Assembly (NCBI GenBank): GCA_030433805.1
Contig: JARUXA010000007.1
Location: 151,232-215,231 of the forward strand
Direction of reading: 5' to 3'
Length of the DNA: 64,000 nt
Origin: Sphingomonas sp. PsM26
Lineage (GTDB): Bacteria > Pseudomonadota > Alphaproteobacteria > Sphingomonadales > Sphingomonadaceae
A program made the position numbers and the translations under genes. Positions 51,935 to 60,785 of this stretch are shown here, one piece after another. The notes below the pieces were generated by a model. The model searched no databases. It had not been told where the DNA came from and was given only the letters and a program-made list of their open reading frames with translations. Position 1 is the stretch's first letter. Each line of letters begins with the position of its first letter.

Positions 51935-52822
51935 GTGGCTGAGGACCTGCACCGGATCGACTTGCCCACCGGCGTGACGCTCGACGTCGCGACCGCGGGC
52001 GACCCGGCCAACCCGCCGGTCATCCTGCTCCACGGCTTCCCCGAATCGCACCGTACGTGGCGCGAAGTGATGCCCGAGCTCGCCCGCGACCATTTCGTCA
52101 TCGCGCCCGACCAGCGCGGGTTCGCGCGGTCGTCCAAGCCGGCGGCGGTCAGCGACTACACCCCCGACAAGATCGTCGCCGACCTGCTCGCGCTCGCCGA
52201 CCATTTCAGGATCGCGCAGTTCATGCTGGTCGGGCACGACTGGGGCGGCGCGATCGCGTGGATGGCGGCGTTGCAGAACCCCGACCGGATCACCCGCCTC
52301 GTCATCATCAACGCGCCGCACCCGTTTGTCTTCCAGCGCACGCTGTTCGACGACATGGCGCAGCGCGCGGCGAGCCAGTACATCCGCGCCTTCCGCAATC
52401 CGGAAATCGAGAAGCACGTCGAGAGCATTGGCCTGTCGGCTTTCTTCGACGGCAGTTTCGCCAAGCACGCCGATGCAGCGAAGATCGCGGACGAGAAGCC
52501 GATCTATCTCGACCAGTGGAGCCAGCCCGGCGCGCTGTCGGCGATGCTCAACTGGTATCGCGCGAGCGCGATCATCGTGCCTGAGATGGACGAGACGCCC
52601 GAGCGTCCGGCGTTTCTCGATGCGCCTTTTCCGCCGGTGCGGCAGCCGACGCTGGTGATCTGGGGGATGAAGGACGTGGCGTTGTTGCCGAGCCAGTTGG
52701 AGGGGCTGGACGTGTTGGTGCCCGATCTGACGGTGCGGCAGGTCGATGCGGGGCATTTCGTGCCGTGGGAGAATGCGCCGGCTGTGGTTGCGGCGATCCG
52801 GGGGTGGTTGGGGGATTCCTGA
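51935..52822 (+). CDS. Alpha/beta hydrolase, epoxide hydrolase-like
   Basis: A 295-residue alpha/beta hydrolase. The oxyanion motif is LLHGFPESHRTW. The nucleophile elbow GHDWGGA has Asp, not Ser, as in epoxide hydrolases and haloalkane dehalogenases. The catalytic His is in DAGHFVPWE. LDQWSQPGALSAMLNWYRA in the cap favours the epoxide hydrolase branch. The GTG start follows GGGAGAGA. It stands alone between two repeat elements. Confidence 0.88.
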   Translation: MAEDLHRIDLPTGVTLDVATAGDPANPPVILLHGFPESHRTWREVMPELARDHFVIAPDQRGFARSSKPAAVSDYTPDKIVADLLALADHFRIAQFMLVGHDWGGAIAWMAALQNPDRITRLVIINAPHPFVFQRTLFDDMAQRAASQYIRAFRNPEIEKHVESIGLSAFFDGSFAKHADAAKIADEKPIYLDQWSQPGALSAMLNWYRASAIIVPEMDETPERPAFLDAPFPPVRQPTLVIWGMKDVALLPSQLEGLDVLVPDLTVRQVDAGHFVPWENAPAVVAAIRGWLGDS

Positions 52823-52881
52823 CGCAAGCGCGGTTTTATTCGAACGCGTTCTCATAAGGCCGCTTTCCCTTTTAAGGCCGC

Positions 52882-52983
52882 TTCCCCGGCGAAGGCCGGG
52901 GCCCAGTAGCGAAGGTTCTTGTTACCGCGCGCTGCGCCCTTTTACCGTCGTCTCTCGACTGGGCCCCGGCCTTCGCCGGGGAA
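52882..52983. repeat. Palindromic repeat, family B copy 1
   Basis: The arms TTCCCCGGCGAAGGCCGGGG-CCCAGT and ACTGGG-CCCCGGCCTTCGCCGGGGAA are perfectly complementary over about 26 bases. The inner sequence is 50 bases. The same arms occur inside thiL and after hppA. It separates the epoxide-hydrolase-like gene from DUF2332. Confidence 0.88.
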
Positions 52984-53026
52984 GAAGTAAGAAGTGAGAA
53001 GCAGGAAGGGGAAGCGTGCAGAAGGT

Positions 53027-54127
53027 TCAAACCGCGACTCTGGCACCCTCCGGCAACGCCACCAACGGCGCATCCCCATTCCCCCCGCCGCTATTCACCC
53101 AAGCGCCATGCGCATGCGCGGTCGCTACCGTTTCCCACGCGCCATCCCCCGGCCAGCTTCGCGCGCGGATGTTCTGGTGCCCGACCGAACGATCGGGCTC
53201 CATCATCACCCAGCCGAGCGGACGGTCCGCCGTAGCCCGCGCACCCGCCGCCGCCATCGCTGCGCGGATTCGCTCGGCGACCGGCTCGGGCAGATATTGC
53301 CAGACGACCGAATGCATCAGCACCCGCGTCACCCCCGCCGCCTGTGGTTCGGCGAGTTGCGCCTCGATCCAGTCGGCGGCATCCGCGCGGACCAGATCGA
53401 CCCCGCGCGCGCCGAGCATCGCGATCGCGGTCCGCACGCGCGAGAGCCGTTCGGGCGTGTCGGGCCAGACATAGGCCGCGAGCCGCGCAGCGACTTCCGG
53501 GTCGGTCGCGTCGATCGGGTTGATGTCGCAGCCGCGCACCGACACGATGTCAAGCGGCGCGGAGGGGGCAGGGGGCCCCGTCCACGCGGGCCGGATCGTC
53601 ACGGGCGAGTCCGCCGGGCCATAGAGCGTCCCGCCGAGATCGAAGCGATAGCGGTCGATCAACAGGTTGAGCCCCGCGCTCGACCCGATCTCGAGCAGTT
53701 CGATCCGCGGCCCATGTCGCTGCGCCAAAGCGATCAGCCCGAGCATCAGCGCGCCCGAGCGCCCCGGCTCGTTGGTCTGCGGCGGGCCGTCGAGCCACGG
53801 GAGCAGCGCCGCCGCATGGTCGGCGAACACGCGTTCGAGTGTTGCGCTGATCTCCGCCGGATCGGTCACGCGCCCCGCATACACCTCCGCCAGCCCGGCA
53901 TCCTGCCCCGCCAGCACCAGTGCATGCAGCCCGCCGAACAGCCGCAACGGCAGCGCATCGCGCGTCGGTTCACCCGGCCAGTCGAGCACGCGCGCGCCGA
54001 TCGTGCTGTCCCGCGTGACGCCTGTCGCCACCGCCGCGCACATCCGCGCATAGATCGGCGCGGCGTTGCGCTCGCAATAATGCTGCTGGATCAGGAAGGC
54101 ACCGCGGTTGGTCTGTTCGTCGGCCAT
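53027..54127 (-). CDS. DUF2332 family protein
   Basis: A 366-residue protein of the DUF2332 family. RIELLEIGSSAGLNLLIDRY resembles a SAM-binding glycine loop. DALPLRLFGGLHALVLAGQ and VTRVLMHSVVWQYLPEPVAE are further conserved blocks. The enzymatic role is unknown, possibly methyltransferase-like (inference). ATG 54127 is chosen because the family N-terminus (FLIQQHYCERNAAPIYARM) follows shortly. It is divergent from hisG, 84 bases away. Confidence 0.82.
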   Translation of the reverse strand: MADEQTNRGAFLIQQHYCERNAAPIYARMCAAVATGVTRDSTIGARVLDWPGEPTRDALPLRLFGGLHALVLAGQDAGLAEVYAGRVTDPAEISATLERVFADHAAALLPWLDGPPQTNEPGRSGALMLGLIALAQRHGPRIELLEIGSSAGLNLLIDRYRFDLGGTLYGPADSPVTIRPAWTGPPAPSAPLDIVSVRGCDINPIDATDPEVAARLAAYVWPDTPERLSRVRTAIAMLGARGVDLVRADAADWIEAQLAEPQAAGVTRVLMHSVVWQYLPEPVAERIRAAMAAAGARATADRPLGWVMMEPDRSVGHQNIRARSWPGDGAWETVATAHAHGAWVNSGGGNGDAPLVALPEGARVAV

Positions 54128-54211
54128 TGAACCAATCCTTTTTGCGCGGCGTTTGGTGCTCTCTCGGGCGTTGTTGCGCCCACCCCCCCGCCCAAGTAAA
54201 GCCCCGACCAT

Positions 54212-54874
54212 ATGGCCGATCCGATCATCATTGCCGTCCCCAAGGGGCGTATCCTGTCCGAAGCGGTTCCCTTGCTGGAACGCGCTGGAATCGTTCCCGA
54301 AGCCGCGTTCAGCGACCCGGATTCGCGCGCTTTGCGCTTTACCACGAACAATCCGGGGATCGACCTGATCCGCGTCCGCGCGTTCGACGTCGCGACCTTC
54401 GTCGCGCATGGCGCGGCGCAGCTTGGGATCGTCGGGTCGGATGTGCTGGCGGAGTTCGACTATTCGGAGCTGTATGCGCCGGTCGATCTCGGGATCGGGC
54501 ATTGCCGATTGTCGGTCGCCGAGCCTGCGGATCTGGCGGCGCATGACGACCCGCGGGGGTGGAGCCATGTTCGTATCGCGACCAAATATCCGCACGTCAC
54601 CGAGGCGCATTTCGCCGCGCGGGGCGTGTCGGCGGAGTGCGTCAAGTTGAACGGGGCGATGGAGCTTGCGCCGTTGCTGGGGCTGGCGCCGCGGATCGTC
54701 GATCTGGTGTCGTCGGGGCGGACGCTCAAGGAGAACGGGTTGGTCGAGGTGGAGGTGATCTGCGAAGTCACCAGCCGGCTGATCGTCAATCGCGCCGCGT
54801 TCAAGACGCGCGGGCAGATCGTGCCGCTGGTCGAGGCGTTTCGGCGGGCGGTTTCGCGGGAGATGGCAGCGTGA
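54212..54874 (+). CDS. hisG: ATP phosphoribosyltransferase, short form
   Basis: A 220-residue short-form HisG, catalysing the first step of histidine synthesis (ATP plus PRPP). [50 protein letters not shown] and [18 protein letters not shown] are diagnostic. It lacks the C-terminal regulatory domain, so it should need HisZ for feedback control; hisZ is not in this window. It precedes hisD, with palindromic repeat copy 4 between them. Confidence 0.96.
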   Translation: MADPIIIAVPKGRILSEAVPLLERAGIVPEAAFSDPDSRALRFTTNNPGIDLIRVRAFDVATFVAHGAAQLGIVGSDVLAEFDYSELYAPVDLGIGHCRLSVAEPADLAAHDDPRGWSHVRIATKYPHVTEAHFAARGVSAECVKLNGAMELAPLLGLAPRIVDLVSSGRTLKENGLVEVEVICEVTSRLIVNRAAFKTRGQIVPLVEAFRRAVSREMAA

Positions 54875-54891
54875 ATTTAGTTTCTGATCTT

Positions 54892-54998
54892 AAGCCCCTC
54901 CCCTTCAGGGGAGGGGTTGGGGTGGGGCCGTGCCTCCTTCCGACGGCCAGTTTGCTGCACTGCCCCACCCCCAACCCCTCCCCTGAAGGGGAGGGGAG
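54892..54998. repeat. Long palindromic repeat, family A copy 4
   Basis: AAGCCCCTCCCCTTCAGGGG on the left mirrors CCCCTGAAGGGGAGGGG on the right, with inner GTTGGGGTGGGGC pairing to GCCCCACCCCCAAC. The centre GTGCCTCCTTCCGACGGCCA is diverged from copies 1, 3 and 5. It lies between hisG and hisD, ending 6 bases before the hisD ATG, so it could hide or replace the ribosome site. Confidence 0.85.
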
Positions 54999-55004
54999 TC
55001 AGAT

Positions 55005-56291
55005 ATGATCCGTCTCTCAACCTCCGAGCCCGGCTTCGACCGCGCGTTCGAAACCCTCGTCAACGCCCGCCGCGAAGCCGACGCCGACGTCGCGCGTGAC
55101 GTCCGCACGATCGTGTCGAGCGTCCGCGACGAGGGCGATGCCGCGCTCCACGCCTTCACGCGCAAGTTCGACCACCACGATCTCAACGAGACCGGCTGGC
55201 GGATCGAACGCGCGGAGTGGCTAGCGGCCTATGAAGCGCTGACGCCGGAACTGCGCGATGCGCTCGATCTCGCGGCAGCGCGGATCCGGACGTATCACGA
55301 GAAGCAGAAGCCCGCCGACAGCGACACGACAGACGATGCGGGCGTCCGGCTCGGCGCGCGCTGGAATGCGGTGGCGGCGGCGGGTCTGTATGTTCCCGGC
55401 GGGCGCGCGGCCTATCCGTCTTCGGTGCTGATGAACGCGATTCCGGCCAAGGTCGCTGGCGTCGACCGGCTGGTGATGGTCACGCCGACCCCCAACGGCG
55501 AGGTCAATCCGCTGGTGCTCGCCGCCGCGCATGTCGCGGGCGTCGACGAGATGTGGCGGATCGGTGGGGCGCAGGCGGTGGCGGCGCTTGCCTATGGCAC
55601 CGGGCGGATCGGCGCGGTCGATGTCGTGACGGGGCCGGGCAACGCCTGGGTCGCCGAGGCGAAGCGGCAGTTGTACGGCGTGGTCGGGATCGACATGGTC
55701 GCGGGGCCATCCGAGATCGTCGTCGTCGCGGACGGCAAGAACCGCGCGGACTGGATCGCGGCCGACCTGCTGTCGCAAAGCGAGCATGACCCGACCAGCC
55801 AGTCGATCCTGTTCACCAACGACGCCGCCTTCGCGCGCGCTGTCGCGGACGAGGTGGATCTGCAGATCGGAACGCTCTCGACCGCCAAGGTCGCACGCGC
55901 GGCATGGGATGCGAATGGCGCGATCATCGTGACGGCGAGTCTGGAGGAAGCGCTGCCGCTGGTGGACCGGCTTGCGCCGGAGCATCTGGAACTGGCGTGT
56001 GATGATCCGCAGGCGTTGTTTGACCGGGTGCGGCATGCGGGGTCGGTGTTTCTAGGGCGGCATACGCCCGAGGCGATCGGCGATTATGTTGCTGGGCCGA
56101 ACCATGTGCTTCCCACTGGGCGGCGGGCGCGGTTTTCGAGCGGGTTGTCGGTGCTTGATTTCATGAAGCGGACGAGTTTTCTGGAGCTTGGTGCGCAGGG
56201 GTTGGCGGCGATCGGGCCGGCGGCTGTGGCGCTGGCGGAGGCTGAGGGGTTGCCGGCGCATGCTCGGTCGGTGGCGTTGCGGTTGGAGTGA
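55005..56291 (+). CDS. hisD: Histidinol dehydrogenase
   Basis: A 428-residue HisD, oxidising L-histidinol to L-histidine with NAD in two steps. AGLYVPGGRAAYPSSVLMNA, DVVTGPGNAWVAEAKRQLYG, QSEHDPTSQSILFT with the catalytic Glu-His, and AGSVFLGRHTPEAIGDYVAG are present, including zinc-ligand positions. Full length. The start sits inside GTCAGATATGATC, just after a repeat arm ending in GAGGGGAG; that arm is the only plausible ribosome site. Confidence 0.96.
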   Translation: MIRLSTSEPGFDRAFETLVNARREADADVARDVRTIVSSVRDEGDAALHAFTRKFDHHDLNETGWRIERAEWLAAYEALTPELRDALDLAAARIRTYHEKQKPADSDTTDDAGVRLGARWNAVAAAGLYVPGGRAAYPSSVLMNAIPAKVAGVDRLVMVTPTPNGEVNPLVLAAAHVAGVDEMWRIGGAQAVAALAYGTGRIGAVDVVTGPGNAWVAEAKRQLYGVVGIDMVAGPSEIVVVADGKNRADWIAADLLSQSEHDPTSQSILFTNDAAFARAVADEVDLQIGTLSTAKVARAAWDANGAIIVTASLEEALPLVDRLAPEHLELACDDPQALFDRVRHAGSVFLGRHTPEAIGDYVAGPNHVLPTGRRARFSSGLSVLDFMKRTSFLELGAQGLAAIGPAAVALAEAEGLPAHARSVALRLE

Positions 56292-56301
56292 TCCTTCTTC
56301 T

Positions 56302-56407
56302 TGCCCCTCCCCTTTAGGGGAGGGGTAGGGGGTGGGGCAGTGCCTCGCAGAGAACGCGTTCTGCTTTACTTCCCCACCCCAACCCCTCCCCTGAAGGGGA
56401 GGGGCTA
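56302..56407. repeat. Long palindromic repeat, family A copy 5
   Basis: The arms GCCCCTCCCCTTTAGGGGAG and CCCCTGAAGGGGAGGGGC enclose the centre AGTGCCTCGCAGAGAACGCG, which matches copy 1 and the reverse of copy 3. It lies 10 bases after the hisD stop and ahead of nusB. The remaining 66 bases to nusB show no gene. Confidence 0.85.
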
Positions 56408-56473
56408 AGAAGCGCTTCCCCCCCAAATCACCCCAGCTTCCCGTCAGCGGCTTTTTCGCTTAAGGGCCGCGCA

Positions 56474-56944
56474 ATGTCTTCCCACCTTACCCCCCGCACC
56501 GCCCCGCGCTCCAAGGCGCGCGCCGCCGCTCGCCTTGCCGCCGTCCAGGCGCTGTATCAGCACGACATGGAAGCCACCGCGATCCCGGTGCTGCTCCACG
56601 AATTCCACAACCACCGCCTCGGCGCGACGATCGAGGACGCTGAATATGCCGAGCCCGAAGTCGATTTCTTCGACGACGTGGTGAAGGGCACGAGCGCGCG
56701 CCTATCCGAAATCGACACTGCGATCGCGGGCAAGCTCGCCAAGGGCTGGAACCTCGCGCGGCTCGACAAGGCGATGCGTGCGATCCTGCGCGCGGGCACC
56801 TATGAGCTGCTGGCGCGCGCGGACGTGCCGACCGGCGCGGTCATCACCGAATATGTCGACGTCGCGCATGCGTTCTTTGACAAACGCGAGTCGGGGTTCG
56901 TCAACGGCCTGCTCGACGCGATCGCCAAGGACGTGCGCGGCTGA
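56474..56944 (+). CDS. nusB: Transcription antitermination factor NusB
   Basis: A 156-residue NusB, an all-helical protein that binds boxA RNA with NusE for rRNA antitermination. KARAAARLAAVQALYQHDME at the N-terminus, then ARLDKAMRAILRAGTYELLA, ADVPTGAVITEYVDVAHAFF and SGFVNGLLDAIAKDVRG, are the conserved blocks. Followed after 2 bases by a DUF4169 gene and then thiL, a common alphaproteobacterial order. Confidence 0.96.
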   Translation: MSSHLTPRTAPRSKARAAARLAAVQALYQHDMEATAIPVLLHEFHNHRLGATIEDAEYAEPEVDFFDDVVKGTSARLSEIDTAIAGKLAKGWNLARLDKAMRAILRAGTYELLARADVPTGAVITEYVDVAHAFFDKRESGFVNGLLDAIAKDVRG

Positions 56945-56946
56945 GC

Positions 56947-57123
56947 ATGGCGGAGGTCATCAACCTCCGCCGCGCCCGCAAGGCCCGCGCGCGCGATGCC
57001 GCGGCTGAGAGTGCTGCCGTCAACCGCGCCGCGTTCGGCCGGACCAAGGCAGAGCGCGATGCCGCGGCTGCCAACGCCGAGCGGCAGGCGCGCCTGCTCG
57101 ACGGAGCGAAGCGCGAGGACTGA
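56947..57123 (+). CDS. DUF4169 family small protein
   Basis: A 58-residue basic, helical protein starting M-A-E-V-I-N-L-R-R-A-R-K-A-R-A-R, the signature of DUF4169, with AAAANAERQARLLDGAKRED at the end. Its function is unknown. ATG 56947 lies 2 bases beyond the nusB stop, so it is translationally linked. Very Arg/Ala-rich, plausibly nucleic-acid associated. Confidence 0.85.
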   Translation: MAEVINLRRARKARARDAAAESAAVNRAAFGRTKAERDAAAANAERQARLLDGAKRED

Positions 57124-57151
57124 GTCCTCGCGCGCGGTGCGTTAATCCCCG

Positions 57152-57225
57152 CTAGTCGATGACCACCGCGACGATGCGCCAGGCGCCTTCTTCCTGTTCT
57201 AGCGTGACCGTCTCGGTCGCTGCGT
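57152..57225 (-). pseudogene. Possible C-terminal gene remnant
   Basis: On the minus strand this stretch reads C-H-A-A-T-E-T-V-T-L-E-Q-E-E-G-A-W-R-I-V-A-V-V-I-D followed by TAG. A stop codon precedes it in frame about six codons upstream. The pattern resembles the last beta-strands of DUF4019-like or similar exported proteins, as if the 5' part of a gene had been lost. The rest of the 188-base nusB/DUF4169-to-thiL gap shows nothing else. Weak evidence. Confidence 0.3.
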
Positions 57226-57311
57226 GGCAAAGACCCTAATTGCGGGGCGCGGCGCGACTACCCCGAAAAATTCGTACCTGCAGGGCTGCCACTCCCGCTA
57301 GACCCCAGCGT

Positions 57312-58352
57312 ATGACCGAAGCCGAATTCCTCGTCGCGCTACGCCGCCTCCCGCTCCATTCCGGCGCGCTCGACCTGCGCGACGATGCGGCGCGGCTGGG
57401 GGATCTGGTGCTGACCACCGATACGCTGGTGGAGGGGGTGCATTATCTTTCCGACGATCCGGCTGGGGATGTTGCGTGGAAGCTGGTGGCGACCAATGTG
57501 TCGGATCTTGCCGCGAAGGGTGCGGTGCCAGTGGGGGTGATGCTCAACTATCCGTTGCGGGCGTCTTCTTTCCCTTACTTCGCTTCCCCGGCGAAGGCCG
57601 GGGCCCAGTTGCGAAACGGTGATGGCGAAGGGCAGCCAGACGTTACCTCGGCCACTTCGACTGGGCCCCGGCCTTCGCCGGGGAAGGGAGAAGGGGGGGA
57701 TGGGGAAAGTTGGGACTTCGCTTTTCTCGAAGGCTTCGGACTCGCGCTCACCACCTTCAGCGCCCCGCTGCTTGGCGGCGACACCGTATCGCTTCCCGCG
57801 TATGCGCCCCGCGTCATCAGCCTCACCGCGATCGGCACGAACGCGACCGCCCCGATCCGCACCGGCGCGCGTGCGGGCGACGCGCTCTACGTGACCGGGA
57901 CGATCGGCGATGCGGGCGCTGGCCTGAGGATCGCGCAAGGGCAGGATGGCCCCGCCGAACTGCTCGCCGCGTATCGCCGCCCGCAGCCTCGCCTCGCCGA
58001 AGGGCGTGTGCTTGCCAGCGTCGTCAGCGCGATGATGGACGTGTCCGACGGCTTGCTGATCGATGCGCAGCGGATGGCGGCGGCGAGCGGGCTGGCGGTC
58101 ACGCTCGACCTTGCCGACATTTCGTTGTCCGGCGCCTATCGCGCCTTCGCAGGGGATGACCGCGCGGCGCGGCTCGCGGCGGCGACCGCGGGGGACGATT
58201 ACCAGCTCCTGTTCGCTGCCGCGCCCGACGTTGCTTTGCCGTGTGCAGCGACGCGCGTCGGCTGGTTTTCAGCGGGGACCGGACTGACGCTGATCGACGC
58301 GGGCGAAGCCGTTCCGCTTCCCGGCAATCTCGGGTTCCAGCACAACCGGTAA
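57312..58352 (+). CDS. thiL: Thiamine-monophosphate kinase with an in-frame repeat insertion
   Basis: A 346-residue ThiL, phosphorylating thiamine monophosphate to the active diphosphate. DDAARLGDLVLTTDTLVEGV, WKLVATNVSDLAAKGAVPVG, LLGGDTVSLP, MMDVSDGLLIDAQRMA and TAGDDYQLLFA are diagnostic. Residues about 84-131 (beginning SSFPYFASPAKAGAQL) are absent from normal ThiL, where LNYPL is soon followed by W-x-x-A-F-L-x-G. This stretch is the translation of a family B palindromic repeat plus flank. The reading frame is kept, so the protein is probably functional with an extra surface loop. Confidence 0.93.
   Translation: MTEAEFLVALRRLPLHSGALDLRDDAARLGDLVLTTDTLVEGVHYLSDDPAGDVAWKLVATNVSDLAAKGAVPVGVMLNYPLRASSFPYFASPAKAGAQLRNGDGEGQPDVTSATSTGPRPSPGKGEGGDGESWDFAFLEGFGLALTTFSAPLLGGDTVSLPAYAPRVISLTAIGTNATAPIRTGARAGDALYVTGTIGDAGAGLRIAQGQDGPAELLAAYRRPQPRLAEGRVLASVVSAMMDVSDGLLIDAQRMAAASGLAVTLDLADISLSGAYRAFAGDDRAARLAAATAGDDYQLLFAAAPDVALPCAATRVGWFSAGTGLTLIDAGEAVPLPGNLGFQHNR
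57584..57685. repeat. Palindromic repeat, family B copy 2, inside thiL
   Basis: The arms TTCCCCGGCGAAGGCCGGGG-CCCAGT and ACTGGG-CCCCGGCCTTCGCCGGGGAA match the intergenic copy at 52882-52983 base for base. The element is 102 bases (34 codons) and is translated without a stop. It is therefore a coding insertion, comparable in principle to Rickettsia palindromic elements. Confidence 0.9.
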
Positions 58353-58459
58353 GCGTCGCGCGCGCTTGCCAACCCATCCTCCACCTGTAGGATGATGCCC
58401 AAGAGCGGGGACGAGACCGCGTGTCGCGATCCTTGCCGGACTTCAGGGAAAGGAACAGC

Positions 58460-60607
58460 ATGACGATCGTCTATGCCGCCATCATCTGTGGCCTGATCGC
58501 CGTCGCCTACGGCGCGGTCACCAGCCAGCAGGTCCTCCGCGCGCCCGCGGGCAATGAAAAGATGCAGGATATCGCCGCCGCGATCCAGGAGGGGGCGAAG
58601 GCCTATCTCGGGCGGCAATATCGCACGATCGCGATCGTCGGCGTCATCGTTCTGCTGCTGGTGTGGGTGTTCCTCGACGGGATGCGCACGCCGGTGTCGG
58701 CGCTGAGCTTCGCATTGGGCGCGGTGCTGTCGGGCGTGGCGGGCTATGTCGGGATGAACATCTCGGTCCGCGCGAACGTGCGGACCGCAGAGGCGGCGCG
58801 AACCTCGCTTCAGGGCGGGCTGACGATGGCGTTCCGGTCGGGCGCGGTGACGGGGTTGCTCGTCGCGGGGCTTGGGTTGCTTTCGATCTCGGGGACGTTC
58901 CTGTACCTTGCGGGGCCGAACGGTGCCGACGCGGGCGCGCCGGTGGTGGTCAAGGCGCTGACCGCGCTGGCGTTCGGCGCGTCGCTCATCTCGATCTTCG
59001 CGCGGCTGGGTGGCGGCATCTTTACGAAGGCTGCGGACGTCGGCGCGGATCTGGTCGGCAAGGTCGAGGCGGGAATCCCCGAGGACGACCCGCGCAACCC
59101 CGCGACGATCGCGGATAACGTCGGCGACAATGTCGGCGACTGCGCCGGCATGGCGGCGGATCTGTTCGAGACCTATGTCGTGACGATCGGCGTGACGATG
59201 ATCTCGGTTGCGCTCGCGCTCAAGAATGCGGACCATCTGCTGAGTGTGATGACGCTGCCGCTGATCGTCGGCGGAGTGTGCATCCTGACCTCGATCCTCG
59301 GCACCTATGCGGTGCGGCTGGGGAACGGCACGATCATGGGGGCGCTGTACAAGGGCTTCTGGCTGAGCGTCGGGCTGTCGATCCCGGCGATCTACTTCGC
59401 GACCAGTTACACGCTCGGCGACATGGGCGCGCGGATCGGGGGCAATGCGTTTCTGGACGGCGCGACGCCCGAGGCGATCGCGGGGATGGCGGCGGCGAGC
59501 TTTACCGGCATGCAATTGTTCTGGTGCATGATGATCGGGCTGGCGGTGACAGGCCTGCTGGTGTGGATCACCGAATATTACACCGGCACCAACTTCCGCC
59601 CGGTCCGCTCGATCGCCAAGGCGTCCGAGACGGGGCACGGGACCAACGTGATCCAGGGGCTGGCGATCAGCCTCGAATCGACCGCGTTGCCGACGCTCGT
59701 CATCGTCGTCGCGGTGATTGCGGCCTATCAACTGGCGGGGGTGATCGGGATCGCCTTCGCCGCGACTGCGATGCTCGCGCAGGCGGGGATGGTCGTTGCG
59801 CTCGATGCCTACGGGCCGGTGACCGACAATGCGGGCGGGATCGCCGAAATGGCGGGGCTGCCCGATGACGTGCGGCATCGTACTGACGCACTGGACGCGG
59901 TGGGCAACACCACCAAGGCGGTGACCAAAGGCTATGCGATCGGCTCGGCAGCGCTCGCGGCGCTGGTGCTGTTCAATGCCTATACGTCGGATCTGGCGCG
60001 CGATTTCCCGACGCTCGTGGTCAATTTCGCGCTTTCCAACCCCTATGTCATCGTCGGGCTGCTGCTCGGCGCGTTGCTGCCCTATCTGTTCGGCGCGATG
60101 GGGATGACCGCGGTCGGGCGCGCGGCGGGTGCTGTCGTGGAGGAAGTCCGCGCGCAGTTCCGCGACAATCCGGGGATCATGCTCGGCACCAGCCGCCCGA
60201 ATTATGCGCGGACGGTCGATCTCGTGACGCGTGCGGCGATCCGCGAGATGATCGTGCCGTCGCTGCTCCCGGTGCTGTCGCCGATCCTGGTGTATTTCGT
60301 GATCACCTTCGTCGCGGGGCAGGCCGAGGGGTTTGCTGCCTTGGGCGCGATGTTGCTGGGGGTGATCGTGTCGGGGCTGTTCGTCGCGATCTCGATGACC
60401 TCGGGTGGGGGCGCGTGGGACAATGCCAAGAAGTTCATCGAGGATGGCAATTACGGCGGAAAGGGGTCCGAGGCGCACAAGGCTGCGGTGACGGGGGATA
60501 CGGTGGGGGATCCGTATAAGGATACCGCTGGGCCTGCGGTCAATCCGATGATCAAGATTACGAACATCGTGGCGTTGCTGCTGCTTGCGGCGCTCGCGGC
60601 GGGGTGA
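58460..60607 (+). CDS. hppA: Proton-translocating inorganic pyrophosphatase, K+-independent type
   Basis: A 715-residue membrane pyrophosphatase with about 16 hydrophobic segments, coupling pyrophosphate hydrolysis to proton export. Catalytic loops include [53 protein letters not shown] and [30 protein letters not shown] has Lys where K+-dependent enzymes have Ala, so this is the K+-independent class. ATG 58460 follows AAAGGA and directly opens the first helix. Followed by a family B repeat. Confidence 0.96.
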   Translation: MTIVYAAIICGLIAVAYGAVTSQQVLRAPAGNEKMQDIAAAIQEGAKAYLGRQYRTIAIVGVIVLLLVWVFLDGMRTPVSALSFALGAVLSGVAGYVGMNISVRANVRTAEAARTSLQGGLTMAFRSGAVTGLLVAGLGLLSISGTFLYLAGPNGADAGAPVVVKALTALAFGASLISIFARLGGGIFTKAADVGADLVGKVEAGIPEDDPRNPATIADNVGDNVGDCAGMAADLFETYVVTIGVTMISVALALKNADHLLSVMTLPLIVGGVCILTSILGTYAVRLGNGTIMGALYKGFWLSVGLSIPAIYFATSYTLGDMGARIGGNAFLDGATPEAIAGMAAASFTGMQLFWCMMIGLAVTGLLVWITEYYTGTNFRPVRSIAKASETGHGTNVIQGLAISLESTALPTLVIVVAVIAAYQLAGVIGIAFAATAMLAQAGMVVALDAYGPVTDNAGGIAEMAGLPDDVRHRTDALDAVGNTTKAVTKGYAIGSAALAALVLFNAYTSDLARDFPTLVVNFALSNPYVIVGLLLGALLPYLFGAMGMTAVGRAAGAVVEEVRAQFRDNPGIMLGTSRPNYARTVDLVTRAAIREMIVPSLLPVLSPILVYFVITFVAGQAEGFAALGAMLLGVIVSGLFVAISMTSGGGAWDNAKKFIEDGNYGGKGSEAHKAAVTGDTVGDPYKDTAGPAVNPMIKITNIVALLLLAALAAG

Positions 60608-60630
60608 GGGGCCCCGCCATCATACCCCGC

Positions 60631-60733
60631 CACCCCGGCGAAGGCCGGGGCCCAATAGCGGTTGTCGCGGCAAGGGAGCGCATTCGCCAGCAATCCTCCG
60701 CTGCGCTATTGGGCCCCGGCCTTCGCCGGGGTG
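60631..60733. repeat. Palindromic repeat, family B copy 3
   Basis: CACCCCGGCGAAGGCCGGGG-CCCAATAGCG mirrors CGCTATTGGG-CCCCGGCCTTCGCCGGGGTG. The inner CCCAATAG variant differs from the CCCAGT form of copies 1 and 2. It begins 23 bases after the hppA stop and ends 52 bases before the enoyl-CoA hydratase gene. Confidence 0.87.
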
Positions 60734-60785
60734 GGGCCGTCTGATAAGAACGGCCATCCTTCCAAGCATGTTCAAGGACTAACCC

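Noticed and set aside
54212..54874. HisG as a truncated gene
   Set aside because: 220 residues is the normal short form that works with HisZ; all catalytic motifs are present.
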